Notes under the pieces: model-generated
Databases searched by the model: none
Seen by the model: the letters and a program-made list of their open reading frames with translations, nothing else
Told to the model about the DNA's origin: nothing
From: Camellia lanceoleosa
Taxonomy: Eukaryota; Streptophyta; Magnoliopsida; Ericales; Theaceae
Assembly: GCA_025200525.1 (NCBI GenBank)
Contig: CM045759.1
Span: 4,960,001-5,024,000, forward strand
Direction of reading: 5' to 3'
DNA length: 64,000 bases
Part shown: piece after piece, positions 1 through 10,985 of the stretch
How positions within the stretch are numbered: the first letter of the stretch is position 1
Layout: every line of letters begins with the position of its first letter
Position numbers and translations under genes: made by a program

Positions 1-600
1 ACTCTAGTCTTGATAAGCTCATATAGCTCCATGAAGTTGGGATGGGCACTATTAAACACACAATCGTTCCTGAGCTTCCAAACTGACCACAAAACAGCAT
101 GTGGTAAGGCATTCCAAATTTGGAGTTCCTTCTTCCTAATTCTAGTGCCAATCCACCAATCAAATAAGTCCACCATAGAGCCTGGGCATACCCAGTAGAG
201 TCCCCACCAATCTATGATGTCAGACCAAACTTTCCAAATAAAAGGACAGAAAAGCAATACGTGGTTTATAGACTGAGGTTGTTCTTTGCAAAAGATACAC
301 TGAGTGACAACATCGCCTCTAAGAACACCAATATTGTGAAGGAAAACAGATGTTTTAATTCCACCTTTCCAAGCCAGCCAAGAAAAAAATTGTACCTTTG
401 GTAGTGTGATGTTATTCCAAATGAACTTAGGCATAGACAGATCTGGACCTCTAGAGGACTGTAGCCAACAGAACAAATCGCATGTTTTGAAGACACCCTT
501 ATTTGTAGCTTTCCATCTCATACTATCCTCACCTTATGCCTTAGCAGTGGCCCATTACCCAGTAAGACTTGTAGATTTTGAACTTCCTCAGCTTCCCATG
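1..600 (-). pseudogene. LINE zinc-binding RT-associated domain (zf-RVT) fragment
   Basis: Read on the minus strand with one frame change, this stretch gives the usual C-terminal LINE region: a short Trp-rich segment (FFSWLAWKGGIKT near 390), then CIFCKEQPQSINHVLLFCPF near 290 with the Cys-x2-Cys...His...Cys spacing of zf-RVT, and WSVWKLRND further on near 80. The domain follows RT in plant LINEs. It runs off the left edge. Confidence 0.75.
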
Positions 601-1245
601 TCAACAGTGGTCTCCTAAAGGCAAAGTTCCAGTTATAGGAACTAGATTTCATATCAGTGAAGTCTTTAAGAGAACCATCTTTATCAGGAGAAAGACAAAA
701 AAGCCTAGGAAAAAGATATTGAAGACAGTCACCTCCTAGCCAACTATCCTTCCAGAAAGAGATATTAGCCCCATTACCAACAACCAGTTCAGAGTTAACC
801 AAGAAGAAGTTGAGTAAATTAGGATTACCTGAAGCTAGATCCATAATGTCCTTCCAAATCCAGGAGCAATTAGTAATAGTACCTTGGGAGTGAAACCAGC
901 TACCAGATCTGGTACTATACTTACTGCATCTTAATCTTCGCCAAAGGGCTTGTTTTCAGTACAGAATCTCCACCACCATTTAGCAAGAAAACACTCATTA
1001 ACTTGACTCAAACTTCTTACACCTAATCGTCCTTGAGATTTTGCCATCGAAACATCTTTCCAGCTGACAAGGTGAACCTTTCTTTTAACCTCTGAGTCTC
1101 CCCACAGACAAGAAGCTTGCATTTTATCTACCTCTTTGATTACACCCTTTGGCATTTTAAACAGTGAAAGATAGAAGATAGGGAGACTTGATAAAACTAA
1201 CTTGATGAGGGTGAGTCTACCAGCAAAGGATAAAAGCCTCTTTTT

Positions 1246-2523
1246 CTAGCCTAAAAGTTTACCTTTAAATTTGTCCAGAATAGGTTTCCAAGTGGTTTTC
1301 CTTCTAGGATTGGCACCTAGTGGAAGACCAAGATACTTCAATGGCAACTTTTGAGTGAGACAATTCAGTTTAGATGAGAAATGATTGACTAAAGCCTCAG
1401 AGACGCTAATAACACAAACCACGCTCTTATGAAAGTTAATTTTCAGACCTGACATAATCTCAAAGCATTGAAGTATTCTCTTTAAAACTATGATTTCTAG
1501 CGACTCTGCTTCACAAAACAGAATGGTGTGATCAACGAATTGTAGGTGAGTGAATCTCAGCCCATTAGGTCCAACAACTGCCCCTCTAATTAAGCCCATA
1601 TCCTTAGCTCTTGATAGTAATATATTCAGCCCTTCTGCTGCAATATTGAAAAGGAGATGTGAGAGTGGATCTCCCTGTCAGAGACCTCGTTCCGATTGGA
1701 TTTCATCAGTAGGTGAGCCATTGACAAGAATGGAAATACTGGCAGTTGATAAGCATGATTTCATCCAGCCCAGCCATTTTGAGCCAAAACCAAACTTTAC
1801 AAGCAAATCAAAGAGGAACTCCTAATTCACAGTGTCAAAGGCCTTTTCAAAATTAAGCTTAATGATCACCCCTTGCTTATTTGATTTTTTCCACCAATCT
1901 ACAATTTCATTAGCAATAAGCACTCCATCCATTATATTTCTTCCTCCAAGGAAAGCAGATTGTGCTTCACTCACAATGCTAGGCAAGACAAGCTTCAGCC
2001 TCTTTGTAAGGACCTTGGAAATAATTTTGTAAATAGAACTTATCAAGCTAATGGGTCTGAAGTCAGACAGAGACATATGGTTTTTCTTTTTGGGGACAAG
2101 ACTCACAAAAGAGCAATTGAGACCCCTAGCAAAAATACTATTCTCATGAAACTCCCTCATGAAGTTTAAGATATCATGCTTCATAAAATTCCAGCATTTT
2201 TGGATACAGGATAGATTGAAGCCATCAGGACCCAGGGCTTTGTTTCCATCACAGTCCTTAATAGCAGCCCAAACTTCTTCTTCAGAGAAGGCACTTTCCA
2301 GTATGACAGATGCATTATTGTGAATGATGATGGAGTTAAGATGCCCTCCCAGTTTAGGCCTACTTTTCCAATGCTCTGAGTAGAGTAACTTGAAATGGTT
2401 TACCACTGCAGTTTTGACTTCAACAGGTTGCACCACTGAGACCCCATTGACTTCTATTGAATCATGAATTCCTGTTAAGTCTGCTTGTGGCAGCAATGTG
2501 GAAGAACTTGGTATTGTTATCAC
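1246..2523 (-). pseudogene. LINE reverse transcriptase core (broken)
   Basis: Two adjacent minus-strand reading frames (2523-1822 and 1599-1246) together cover the RT fingers and palm. Visible family marks are KALGPDGF near 2240, SDFRPISLISSIYKIISK near 2060, QSAFLGGRNIMDGVLIANE near 1950 and the degenerate catalytic box FVDHT (family consensus F/YADD) near 1530, followed by SGLKINFHKS. The second aspartate of the catalytic box is replaced by histidine, so the enzyme would be inactive even without the stops and frameshifts between 1599 and 1822 and near 2470. Confidence 0.85.
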
Positions 2524-2880
2524 ATTTCAATGACCAATTGAGCCTAGATTTCTGCAACCAAAACCTCTCCTCCATCTTTCTCAACTTCCATACTTCCCCC
2601 AGTAACTTCATCCTTCTAGCAGATTCATCAACTTGGAGAATTCTATCCTCAGCTAACAGGTCCCATGTGTGGAGTTCAGCTTCCTTCTCCTTGAGCTTTT
2701 CAGTGATATTACCAAATACCTCCTTGTTCCAGTTTTTCAGACACAATTTAAGAGTTTGCAACTTCTTCTTTAGGATGTAGCCTACCCAACCCTAAAAATT
2801 TGAGTGCTCCCAATTTTGCTTAGCTGTGTGAAAGAAACTGATGTGCATGATCCAAGAGTTGAAGAATATAAAGGGTCTAG

Positions 2881-3387
2881 GTCCCTAATCTCTCGCATCC
2901 TCCATTAACAAAACACAAAAATTTAGTTGCACAAGGAGAAAAATGGATGGAAGACACTGCACACTCCTACACAATAGCGGCAACACTTATTGCCACTATA
3001 GGATTTGCAGCTGCAATCACTGTTCCAGGTGGCAACGATGGCACAAGTGGCCTCACAATTTTCTCAAAAGAAAAAGTATTTATTGTCTTTATCGTTTTGG
3101 ATTCAATCTCTCTATTCACATCCACCACTTCTCTATTGATGTTCTTGTCCATCCTCACTTCTCGCTACGCATTACCTTTTCCTCTCCATAACAACGATGA
3201 TCGTAGCATTTAGTTCCATACTTTATTTGGCCACAATACGGCATGGATACTTATTCCAGTGACTGGATTAGCATGTCTACCAATCACTTCTTTCGTGTCC
3301 TTAGTGTTCCCTCTCCTTGTGGATCTCATCTCTTCAACATATGGTCATGGCATTTTCGGCAAGCAAAGTGATCGGCTTTTTTATTAG
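2881..3387 (+). pseudogene. PGG-domain (ankyrin-repeat family) C-terminal exon, interrupted
   Basis: From 2881 an open frame reads through HKNLVAQGEKWMEDTAHSY and then ATLIATIGFAAAITVPGGN, the signature of the PGG domain at the C terminus of plant ankyrin-repeat membrane proteins (ACD6/ITN1-like family). Two further hydrophobic helices follow, and the frame ends in the typical GIFGKQSDRL tail just before the stop at 3385-3387. A TAG at 3211-3213 interrupts the frame between helices two and three, and no ankyrin-repeat exons are visible upstream, where a LINE remnant lies instead. Family members act in membranes in defence or salt responses. This copy is a fragment and probably dead. Confidence 0.85.
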
Positions 3388-4016
3388 TTAGCATCAACAA
3401 CAAGGTGAAGAATTCCAAGCATGTATCATATTTGGTTTCTGCAATCAAAACTCATTGATGTATGAAAATTCTCTGTTATGTTCATATATCATTAATCTGT
3501 AAAAACTACTATGTAATTGCAACTCTTGTTCAAGGTTGACGTATGTTATAAGTGGGACTTGAAATCAATTGCTAGTTTTTTACTTTCATAATGTCTTAAA
3601 TTTTTAACTACTAGAATTGATGAATCCATGAAACAGTGTCAATCTATGTTTCCTTATGTTGTGCTTATTATGAATTTGGATATAAATTTAAAAAGAGAAA
3701 GGGAAATAAAAAAATTATAATCTGTATTTTATTGACAATCAATGTTTCATTTCTTTTTTTAAATCTCTATCCAAATTCATAATTCAACAGGCTTAGTGGC
3801 AATCTAACTACAACTACATTATTGGTTTGCTATCAAGGTTAATAGATGGCTTGATACATAGACTCATAAATTTGAAAATTATTATTTATTTATTTATTTA
3901 TTGGCTAGAATTCAAAGAATTTTTCCAAAGAATATATTGCAATACAATATTTTCATCAGGACATGAACTTTTCTATACACTAAACACATGACATAGAGAG
4001 TAATGTAACATCTTTG
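3388..4016. other. AT-rich DNA without gene
   Basis: Downstream flank of the PGG pseudogene. I see no coding signal. The segment 3447-3540 (around ATGTATGAAAATTCTC) is repeated in diverged form at about 11640-11700. Confidence 0.6.
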
Positions 4017-4831
4017 TAGATGGATAAACAAATATTATTGTTCAACGAATATTTTACAAAACAATTTACTAATAATGAAAAAAAAGTATTTACAAACATA
4101 ACATAATGCAGAGACCAACTGTACAATCTCATTCACTAAGTGTCACCATCATCACTTGCCACCCATCGGCAAATAAAAACATCTAATTCAATAATTGAGT
4201 TTTAAATCATAACTGGAAAACTAAATAATGAAACAAATAAATTGAAAATTACAAAAAAAATTAAGAATTCAATACCTTCATCATAAATTAATCAGATTTG
4301 AAGAAAGGTCATCCAAGTGCCCTCTCAATGTGTCCTGTTGTACAGTGGTAGTTGTAATTGTTGTTGTTTTTTGTTTTTTTTTTTTTTTTTTAGTCTCCAA
4401 AGTGGAAAAACACATTAAATAAATCTTTTTATTTTTTATTTTTTATCATTAACTTTCAAGTAATATCATCATTCATCAACTAAAAGACGTAGCATTTTTT
4501 AATACAGAGATAGAGTTACTTATTTCATTAGAACTTTTTTTTAAAGCTAAACACATACATTGATTATAGTGATAGATAAACAAATATTAATGTTCAAACA
4601 ATATTTTACAAAACAATTGAGTAATAAAAAAAATATATTTACATGTACAGTTTCGTTCACTAAATAATCACTAGTGTCATCATCATTACTTGCCACCCAA
4701 TTTGACAAAAAAACAAAAACAAAAACAAAAACAAAAAAATCTAATACAATTGAGTTTCAAATCATAACAAGAAAGCTAAATAATGCAGCAAACAATTGGA
4801 AAATTACAAAATTTAATAAGAATGCAATACC
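4017..4831. repeat. Diverged tandem duplication of an AT-rich segment
   Basis: Two copies, about 4017-4330 and about 4572-4831, share ordered blocks: GATAAACAAATATTA, TATTTTACAAAACAATT, TCACTAA..., ACTTGCCACCCA, GAGTTT-AAATCATAAC and AATACC. The second copy is cut by the CACTA element at 4832 and resumes at 9825 with TTCATCA. The first copy therefore preserves the unoccupied insertion site (AATACCTTCATCA at about 4270). Confidence 0.75.
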
Positions 4832-4919
4832 CACTACTAGAAAAGTGGTATTTTGTGACTAATTTTTTACAACGGATTATTTTACTGTCGTAAAAAATAA
4901 TATTTGCAACCGCAAGTTC

Positions 4920-7320
4920 ATAATTTTTTCTTTTACTATTTATTTTGCATTTTTCTTATTCCTATGCCCTAACCCTTTTCACTATGACTTTCCCGACAAT
5001 TCACAAACAAACAGAGATCTCTGTCACTTTCGCTCGCCATGGTCGTGCTCTCACTCTCTCTCTCTCTCTTCCTCTTTCTCTAAGATTGTGATGAGAAGTA
5101 ACAGACAACAACGCCAGAGCTACTAGGGTTTGATGATCAGAAACCAGTAGAGATCATCCGTATTCAGACCTCGAGATGCTAGCCTCGATTCTATCATCTT
5201 CACCATTGAATCCAACTTCAACCTCTTCTCCACAACTCACTTTTGAGATTAAACACGGAAATGGCGTTATGAACTCTCTCGACCTCTCAATCTCCTTCTC
5301 TATCTCTCTTTGTCTCTCTCAATCTTGCACTCTCTCTCTCTGTTTCTCAATCTCCTACTCTCTCTTTATGGTTTTTTTGAAATATATTTTTCATTCATTG
5401 TCGCTCAAATTGCCCCTTGGATTGTCCAAAATGATCTCTCTAGGGCAACACAAAATCAACATTTTTAGGTATTTCTTTCGATTAATCTCTGGCATGTTTT
5501 TTTTTCCTCTCTCTCTCTCTATATTCTTTGTATTTTGCAGCAATTTATGCATATATATTTATTGAAATTGAAATTATTAATTTTTTGTGCATAATGGAGT
5601 TTGATCCGTTGGTGATTTAAGTACGATTCTGTGTTTTCTACACTAATGTGTTACAAATACTACTCATATACTTTAATTTAATTTTGTTCAATTTTAATGA
5701 AATAAGAAATTCTTAGCCTACTTGAGATCGTTCTGGTAGATGCTTGCTTCACATTTTTTTTTTTTTTTTTGCTGGGAATTGGGAGCAACATTATTTGGAT
5801 TTTTTAATTTTAATTTAATTTTGTTTACTTGTTTGTTGCTTTTATGTTATACTTCCAATTTTATTATGTCTCTCTTTTCTTTTACATTTTTGTTCTTTTT
5901 GTTTATAATAGTAAAGTTCAATTGTGTTTCTGTTTGGTGGTGATGAGATAAGTTGAAGTTCTGTTTGTTTGGATTGCAATTAATTTTGAAATTCCATAGC
6001 AGAGAAAATGTAATTGAGGTTCCAATTGTGTTCATGAATAACATGTCAATATGTCATGAATTTTGCAGGAAACATTTTTGTGTGTTGTTTTTTTCTTAGT
6101 ATCTACCAGTTTAGTTGGAAGTTTTGGGAAAATTATTATTCCCTTGGCAATAAATTGAGCCTTCAATGTACTTAACTAAAAAATAAATATATACTGAGCC
6201 TTTGGGCATTTTTGAATGAGGCAATCAAATTGATACAATATGCTCTCATTATATTTGAAAATGTTAATTTAATATGGGCGGCTCAAATTCCATTTGGCAT
6301 CAGGCACTTTCGTCATATCATGTCATTAGTTTCTACTGAGTTCCCTTTCATTCCTATTTAATTGTTGTGCTAATACTTGCTTAATTATGGAGACATTTTA
6401 ATCTGAGTGAAGTACTTCCCAGGGAAATGTTTTCTTAGAAAACTATTGAATAGTGGGTTCTATTGGTTATGGTTTAGGGGAGTGATGTCAATCTATAGTG
6501 GTTTAATGGCTGATAAATGTTTATGAACTTCTTTTGTAATATGGAATGGTGACTTTTCAAATGTTTGATCTTCATTCAATGGAAATTTGCTATTGCTGCA
6601 AGTCTATTGGCAACTTGGGTTATGTGTGAAATAAATTTTGAACCTACATAAATTTGGTTAATTTATATGATAAATCAATAAATGGTGGTTTGATTCACTA
6701 GTAATTGACAGGGTTCTGAATTAGCATTGCAAGTTATCCGATCTACTAGTGGATTTTTCAATTGTATGGAACCCCTTTTGATTGCTTCGACATTCATTAT
6801 GAGCTCATGTGCTTGGAGGGATGCCATAGCCTCCAGGTTTGCAGTCCTCTGTTGGTTCTCTTGTGATATACTTATCAGGATAATGATGCTAAAATGTCAC
6901 AGTAATTAAAAATTATGGCATGTGCTCTGATCAGTTTTCTAGGAGAATGACTTCATGCCAGACCTTGATTGTACTGTTGTGACTTGAAGCTTGTTTTTAT
7001 ATCAAATATATCCTTGTTTTTATAGTTTGATTTGAATTTCTGGTGTGCTATGTTTGTTTTGGTATTGTTGTTTGTTATCTTGTTTGTGATTATTAAGACA
7101 AACACAAACACATCTGTGTGTAATGAAAACCAATATAAAAGTGAAACCAATCATTCAATTGATTATCATTATCTTGTCTTCATCACCATAATCTCTCTCA
7201 TCTTCTTACTATCCTTGCCATTTTTCTTCTCTTAAACACGTCTTATTTTCTTGCTTTCCTGATCATAATTGTTGTGCTTATCCTCTTCTTAAACTTCCTT
7301 GCTAATTAGTTGTGTCGGAT
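4920..7320. other. CACTA interior without recognised gene
   Basis: AT-rich, with a CT-rich leader-like stretch at 5050-5560 and an open frame at 5176-5565 that is mostly Ser/Leu from the CT repeats. It may be captured 5' gene sequence, but I recognise no protein family. An intron-like T-rich texture continues up to the first BSL1 exon. Confidence 0.5.
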
Positions 7321-7325
7321 TGTAG

Positions 7326-8052
7326 GGTTAGCGGGGGCCACTGCTGATGTGCACTACTATGATTTATTGACAAACAAATGGTCTAGGTAAGCCCAGACCA
7401 GTAACCACTTATCAGCTAGCAACAATACTTTTGAGGTTATGCTTTTTTTATTTGCTTGTTATGTAGTTCTATTATGCTTTAATGAGCTTTCTTTTGCAGG
7501 ATTACATCCTTTGGAAAACCTCCCACTCCAAGGGCAGCACATGTGGCAACTGTTGTGGGTGCTATGGTAGTTATTCAGGTAGGAGGACATATTGATAATT
7601 CAACAGTTTATCCTTTTTAGTGCTTTGGCTACTTTTTCTTCTTTCATTTAGTTAGTAAATAGTAACTGCTCCCTGTTATCTTTCAATCCAACACAGGGTG
7701 GAATTGGTCCAGCTGGTTTGTCTGTTGAGGACCTCCATGTTCTTGATCTCACACAACAACGACCACGATGGCATAGGTTAGATTCCCAAAAATTGTCCTT
7801 GCCCATTTATTGTACAATTTTGTCTATATGATTCTTTCTCCCTATCAAGGTCAAGATACACCTCTTCCATTGTCATACATGTTTGACTTGTTACATCCTC
7901 TCTTGATGATTTTTTTTTTCAGCCACTAGCCAATGCATATGGACTTGCAAAACATAGAGATGGTCGGTGGGAATGGGCAATTGCTCATGGTGTCTCACCA
8001 TCTCCTAGATATCAACATGCATCAGCAAGTTCTTCTTTTAAACTCCTAACCC

Positions 8053-8086
<34 letters not shown>

Positions 8087-8540
8087 GACCCCATTGTTAG
8101 TCGACATTTCCCCCTTCCTGTTCAGTATCTTGAAACCAGTCATTGAGATGTGCTATGCTCCTGTAGGTTTTTGTAAATGCAAGACTTCATGTGTCTGGTG
8201 GTGCACTTGGTGGTGGACGCATGGTGGAGGATTTATCAAGTGTTGCAAGTATTTTCCTTTATTTTCTTTTTCCTTGTAATCTAGCAAATGTGTTGAAATT
8301 GTTGTCGTACAAAATCTACACTTGAGTCTTTTTCTCAGATTTGTCACGTTTCTGTGTGTAGTTCTGGATACTGTGGCAGGAGTCTAGTGTGATACAAAGT
8401 CTGTTGTTACCACTCCCAGGACAAGCAGATACAGTGCTAATGCTGCTGGTGGAGCTGCAACAGTTGAACTGATGAGACGCTGTAGGCATGCTGCCTCTAT
8501 TATTATGACCTGATATTTATCTATGGTGGTCTACGTGGTG
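7326..8540 (+). pseudogene. BSL1: Captured fragment of a BSL1-type Ser/Thr phosphatase gene (kelch region)
   Basis: Successive exons with AG/GT borders encode GLAGATADVHYYDLLTNKW (7326-7387), SFGKPPTPRAAHVATVVG (7501-7578), GGIGPAGLSVEDLHVLDLTQ (7697-7778), YGLAKHRDGRWEWAI (about 7937-8025), NARLHVSGGALGGGRMVEDL (8167-8250) and VLDTVAG...RRCRHAA (8361-8500). These are the kelch repeats that precede the phosphatase domain of BSU1-like phosphatases, which act in brassinosteroid signalling. The middle kelch exons expected between 7780 and 7925 are missing. A stop sits in the last exon after VLDTVAGV, and a frameshift near 8505 breaks the GGLRGG strand. No phosphatase domain follows. The fragment lies inside the CACTA element, in plus orientation, with introns kept, so capture was from DNA and not from mRNA. 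Confidence 0.9.
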
Positions 8541-8909
8541 GTAAGACATCACAATAGAACACTCAATTTTTTTCCCTTTGTATTTAGTTCTAGACTTTAA
8601 GCTGACTAGTACCTTCTAGTATTGTACATCGTTTTGCATTCTTATGCCCAACATAATATGGGTATGTCCTGATTTGAAAGTATTAGTATTATTTTTTTAA
8701 TTTTAGTTATGAACAATTAGTTCTTTTTTTGAAAGCATTAGTATTCTTCCTATTATTTTCTTATTCTAAGAGTTGCAAGTATGCGATACCCTCTTTTTAA
8801 AATGTCATGTATGAGAAATTCTTTCAAGGGTCTTTATTTGATATGAATATTTTTTGGGTTCATTTCATTTGTTATGATTTACATGCAACATTTATAAACT
8901 TTTCAGGTC

Positions 8910-9240
8910 CCAATAATAGCAATGGTTATGGGTGAAAGGGGTTTGATGGCAAGGATACTTTGTCCCGAATTTGGGGGATATCTTACTTTTGGTACCCTTG
9001 AGTCAGGAATAGTATCAGTGGGCAACGAAAAATTGATGATTTGGTGAACTTATACAATCTCAGACAAATAGGCCCTAATACAAAAGTATTTGGCGTTATT
9101 GGGAAGCCTATTGGCCACAGCTAGTCACCTATTTTATACAATGAAGCATTCAAAGAGGTTGGCTTTAATAGAGTTGAACTTTCTCCAGACTTATTCATCT
9201 ATAGATTTTGCTGGGTTCAGGTTCAATATTAAGATTTGAT
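8910..9240 (+). pseudogene. Captured fragment of DHD-SDH (dehydroquinate dehydratase/shikimate dehydrogenase)
   Basis: After a TTTTCAG acceptor at 8908, the plus strand encodes IIAMVMGERGLMARILCP, FGGYLTFGTLESGIVSVGN and then, after a frame change, IDDLVNLYNLRQIGPNTKVF and GVIGKPIGHS. A TAG at about 9122 replaces the lysine expected after GHS, and SPILYNEAFKEVGFN follows. This is the junction between the dehydratase and shikimate dehydrogenase domains of the plastid shikimate-pathway enzyme, including the SKS substrate-binding motif, whose lysine codon is lost here. A later exon piece near 9215 (DFAGF-like) fits the same gene. Stops and frameshift mean it is not functional. It is the second gene captured by this CACTA element. 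Confidence 0.88.
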
Positions 9241-9564
9241 AATAGTAGTATAATATAACATTTTAATTGTTACTCTTTCAAGGTTTGGTATATGTTTTGT
9301 AGATTTTGTTGAGGGAATAGTTGATACGATCAAGCGGGTGATGTTGGGAGCCAAAGATTATGCTGCTCTTTTTTTTTCTTTTTTTTTTTGGAAGACTTGA
9401 ATTTTTTTGTACAGTGTATTTAATGATGGTTAATGGATAATGTCTATTATAAATTTAATTAATTTGTTAATTTTGTTATTTTTCATTAATAAAAAATTAT
9501 TTGGTGCTTGTAATTGATTTTTTTGGTGTAGCAAATCCATATATGATTTTTTTTTAATAAATAA

Positions 9565-9824
9565 TTATTTGCGACAGTAAAACAATGGTTGCTAAAAGCA
9601 TTTTTTTTTTTTTTTTTTTTTTTGTGACAGCAAAATAGCTGTCGCAAAAAGTAGTTTAGGCAGTTGCAAATAATTTGCGACCGTTGCTTTGCCGTCGCAA
9701 AAAGTATTTGCCACCCCCACATTTGCGTCCCCCATCTACGGTCGCATTGGTTGTTGCAAAAAATCTTTTGCAACTATATTTTTATTATTTGTAACGGTCG
9801 CAAAAAGTGTTTTTTTTAGTAGTG
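9565..9824. repeat. CACTA subterminal repeat cluster (right end)
   Basis: About ten copies of GCGACNG/CNGTCGC-like words in both orientations, for example GCGACAGTAAAAC near 9572, CTGTCGCAAAAAG near 9642, GCGACCGTTGC near 9679 and CCGTCGCAAAAAG near 9691. These are candidate transposase-binding sites. A matching shorter cluster lies inside the left end. Confidence 0.8.
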
Positions 9825-9933
9825 ACCTTCATCACAAATTTGTCAGATTTGAAGAAAAGTCCTCCGAATGCCCTCTCAATTGCAAATTTATTAAGAATGC
9901 AATACCTTCATCATTCATCAGCAAAAGACAAAC

Positions 9934-10985
9934 TTAAAGTAGCATCTTTGAATAAGAGCAATTATTTTTACACTCCAACCAGCAAGAAAACAATCCCATG
10001 AATCCCACCTCCTTCGATAGTGTGACGTCCCTTTCCCATCTTTGTAATACTCTTAAAAACTCATCCGAGCTCAAACTTCCATCATGATTAGTGTCAAACA
10101 CATAAAATATCATATCCACCACATTCTCTGTGAGAGAGAGAGATACCACAAACTTGCAACCAAACAAGCTAACTCTATTAATACCAGTTATGAAATATGC
10201 TCAATTGATTGGAAAAAAATAAGTGCATAGTAAGTTTATTACATGATATGCAGCTCTTTGAAAATCGGGCTTTGTCAAGAGCCCATTCACTTTTCCATGA
10301 ATATAGATTGCGAGAGGCAAGGGGTGTAACCTTTTACGAAGCTATGCCAAATTCTTGAATTCTTCGAATGTAATGCGTATGGCTCTGTGATTTGGTTCAT
10401 CATTTAACTCTTCAACGCGGTCAAGAAACTTGTTTATGTGTCACATGTCAGCAGATGCAACCGTTGACAATGCAAAATCTTTAGCTATGGTTCCTTGTAA
10501 CTTGTAGTCATAATGAACAAACTCCAACCACAATATCAACAAAAAGGTTCAAAAGATGTATAGATAATAATTATTATTATGAACTTCAAGTACCAAAACA
10601 CAATGCTATGATCGGTGAATTGTAAATTAAATAAATAAATTACCACTGCATGAAATGAGCATTTAGGGTCTTCTTGCATGTTCAAGGTGTCTTATGTGTC
10701 CCTAGTCTGGTTGATCGAATCGAAAACAGATTTCTTATAAACATGAGAGGGAGAGAGAGAGAGAGAGAGAGAGTTACTTCATCATGCAAGTCTATCAAAT
10801 CCTGGACAAATTTCCCATGTTCTAGGCATTGCTTGCCATCTTTTCCAAAGAAGTACTCTAGCATACCCCCATCTTATACAAAAACCAAAACTTTTAATGC
10901 AATACGGAGTCCATCTCTGTGGAGAGCCCCTTGTCTGTTATGAGTTCTCATCAAGGTCATCACCTTCTTAAATTCATCCTTGTCT
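9934..10985 (-). pseudogene. MICU-type mitochondrial calcium uptake protein, C-terminal half (decayed)
   Basis: Minus-strand exons in order: DEFKKVMTLMRTHNRQGAL (about 10985-10915) leading into YFFGKDGKQCLEHGKFVQDL (10860-10795); YKLQGTIAKDFALSTVASAD (about 10510-10450), then NKFLDRVEELNDEP and RKRLHPLPLAIYIHGKVNGL (to about 10245); and an EF-hand exon, FDTNHDGSLSSDEFLRVLQ, ending in NCSYSKMLL at 9934, preceded by a CTCTCTCACAG acceptor. This matches plant homologues of MICU, the EF-hand gatekeeper of the mitochondrial calcium uniporter. In-frame stops stand near 10877, 10443 and 10344 (one where Gln is expected). The first EF-hand and the targeting region are absent. An intact paralogue elsewhere in the genome is likely. 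Confidence 0.85.
10745..10775. repeat. (GA)n microsatellite
   Basis: Uninterrupted GA dinucleotides within an intron-like part of the MICU pseudogene. Confidence 0.9.

Larger units (their letters stand above)
1..2780 (-). mobile_element. LINE (non-LTR, L1-like) ORF2 remnant
   Basis: The minus strand encodes, in order from 2780 down to 1, the linker between endonuclease and reverse transcriptase (2761-2462), the RT domain (2523-1246), the connecting region (1155-518) and a zinc-binding RT-associated domain (about 600-1). The frame changes several times and stops interrupt it, so it is a dead copy. The endonuclease part is missing, as expected for a 5'-truncated LINE, and the 3' end lies beyond the left edge of the window. 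The 5' break at about 2780 lies only about 100 bases from a PGG/ankyrin exon. No target duplication can be checked because one end is absent. Confidence 0.85.
4832..9824. mobile_element. Non-autonomous CACTA transposon carrying host gene fragments
   Basis: The element starts with CACTACTAGAAAA and ends with TTTTTTTAGTAGTG, the inverted ends typical of CACTA (En/Spm) transposons. It is flanked on both sides by the three bases ACC (4829-4831 and 9825-9827), the target duplication size of this superfamily. Subterminal stretches contain many copies of a TTGCGAC-like word in both orientations (4860-4915 and 9565-9810), as in known CACTA subterminal repeats. I see no TNP2-type transposase. Instead the interior holds exon-intron fragments of a BSL1-like phosphatase gene and of a DHD-SDH gene, both on the plus strand. 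Confidence 0.93.

Noticed and set aside
5176..5565. Ser/Leu-rich frame of 129 codons in the first CACTA element
   Set aside because: Driven by CT repeats; no conserved motif or exon partner.
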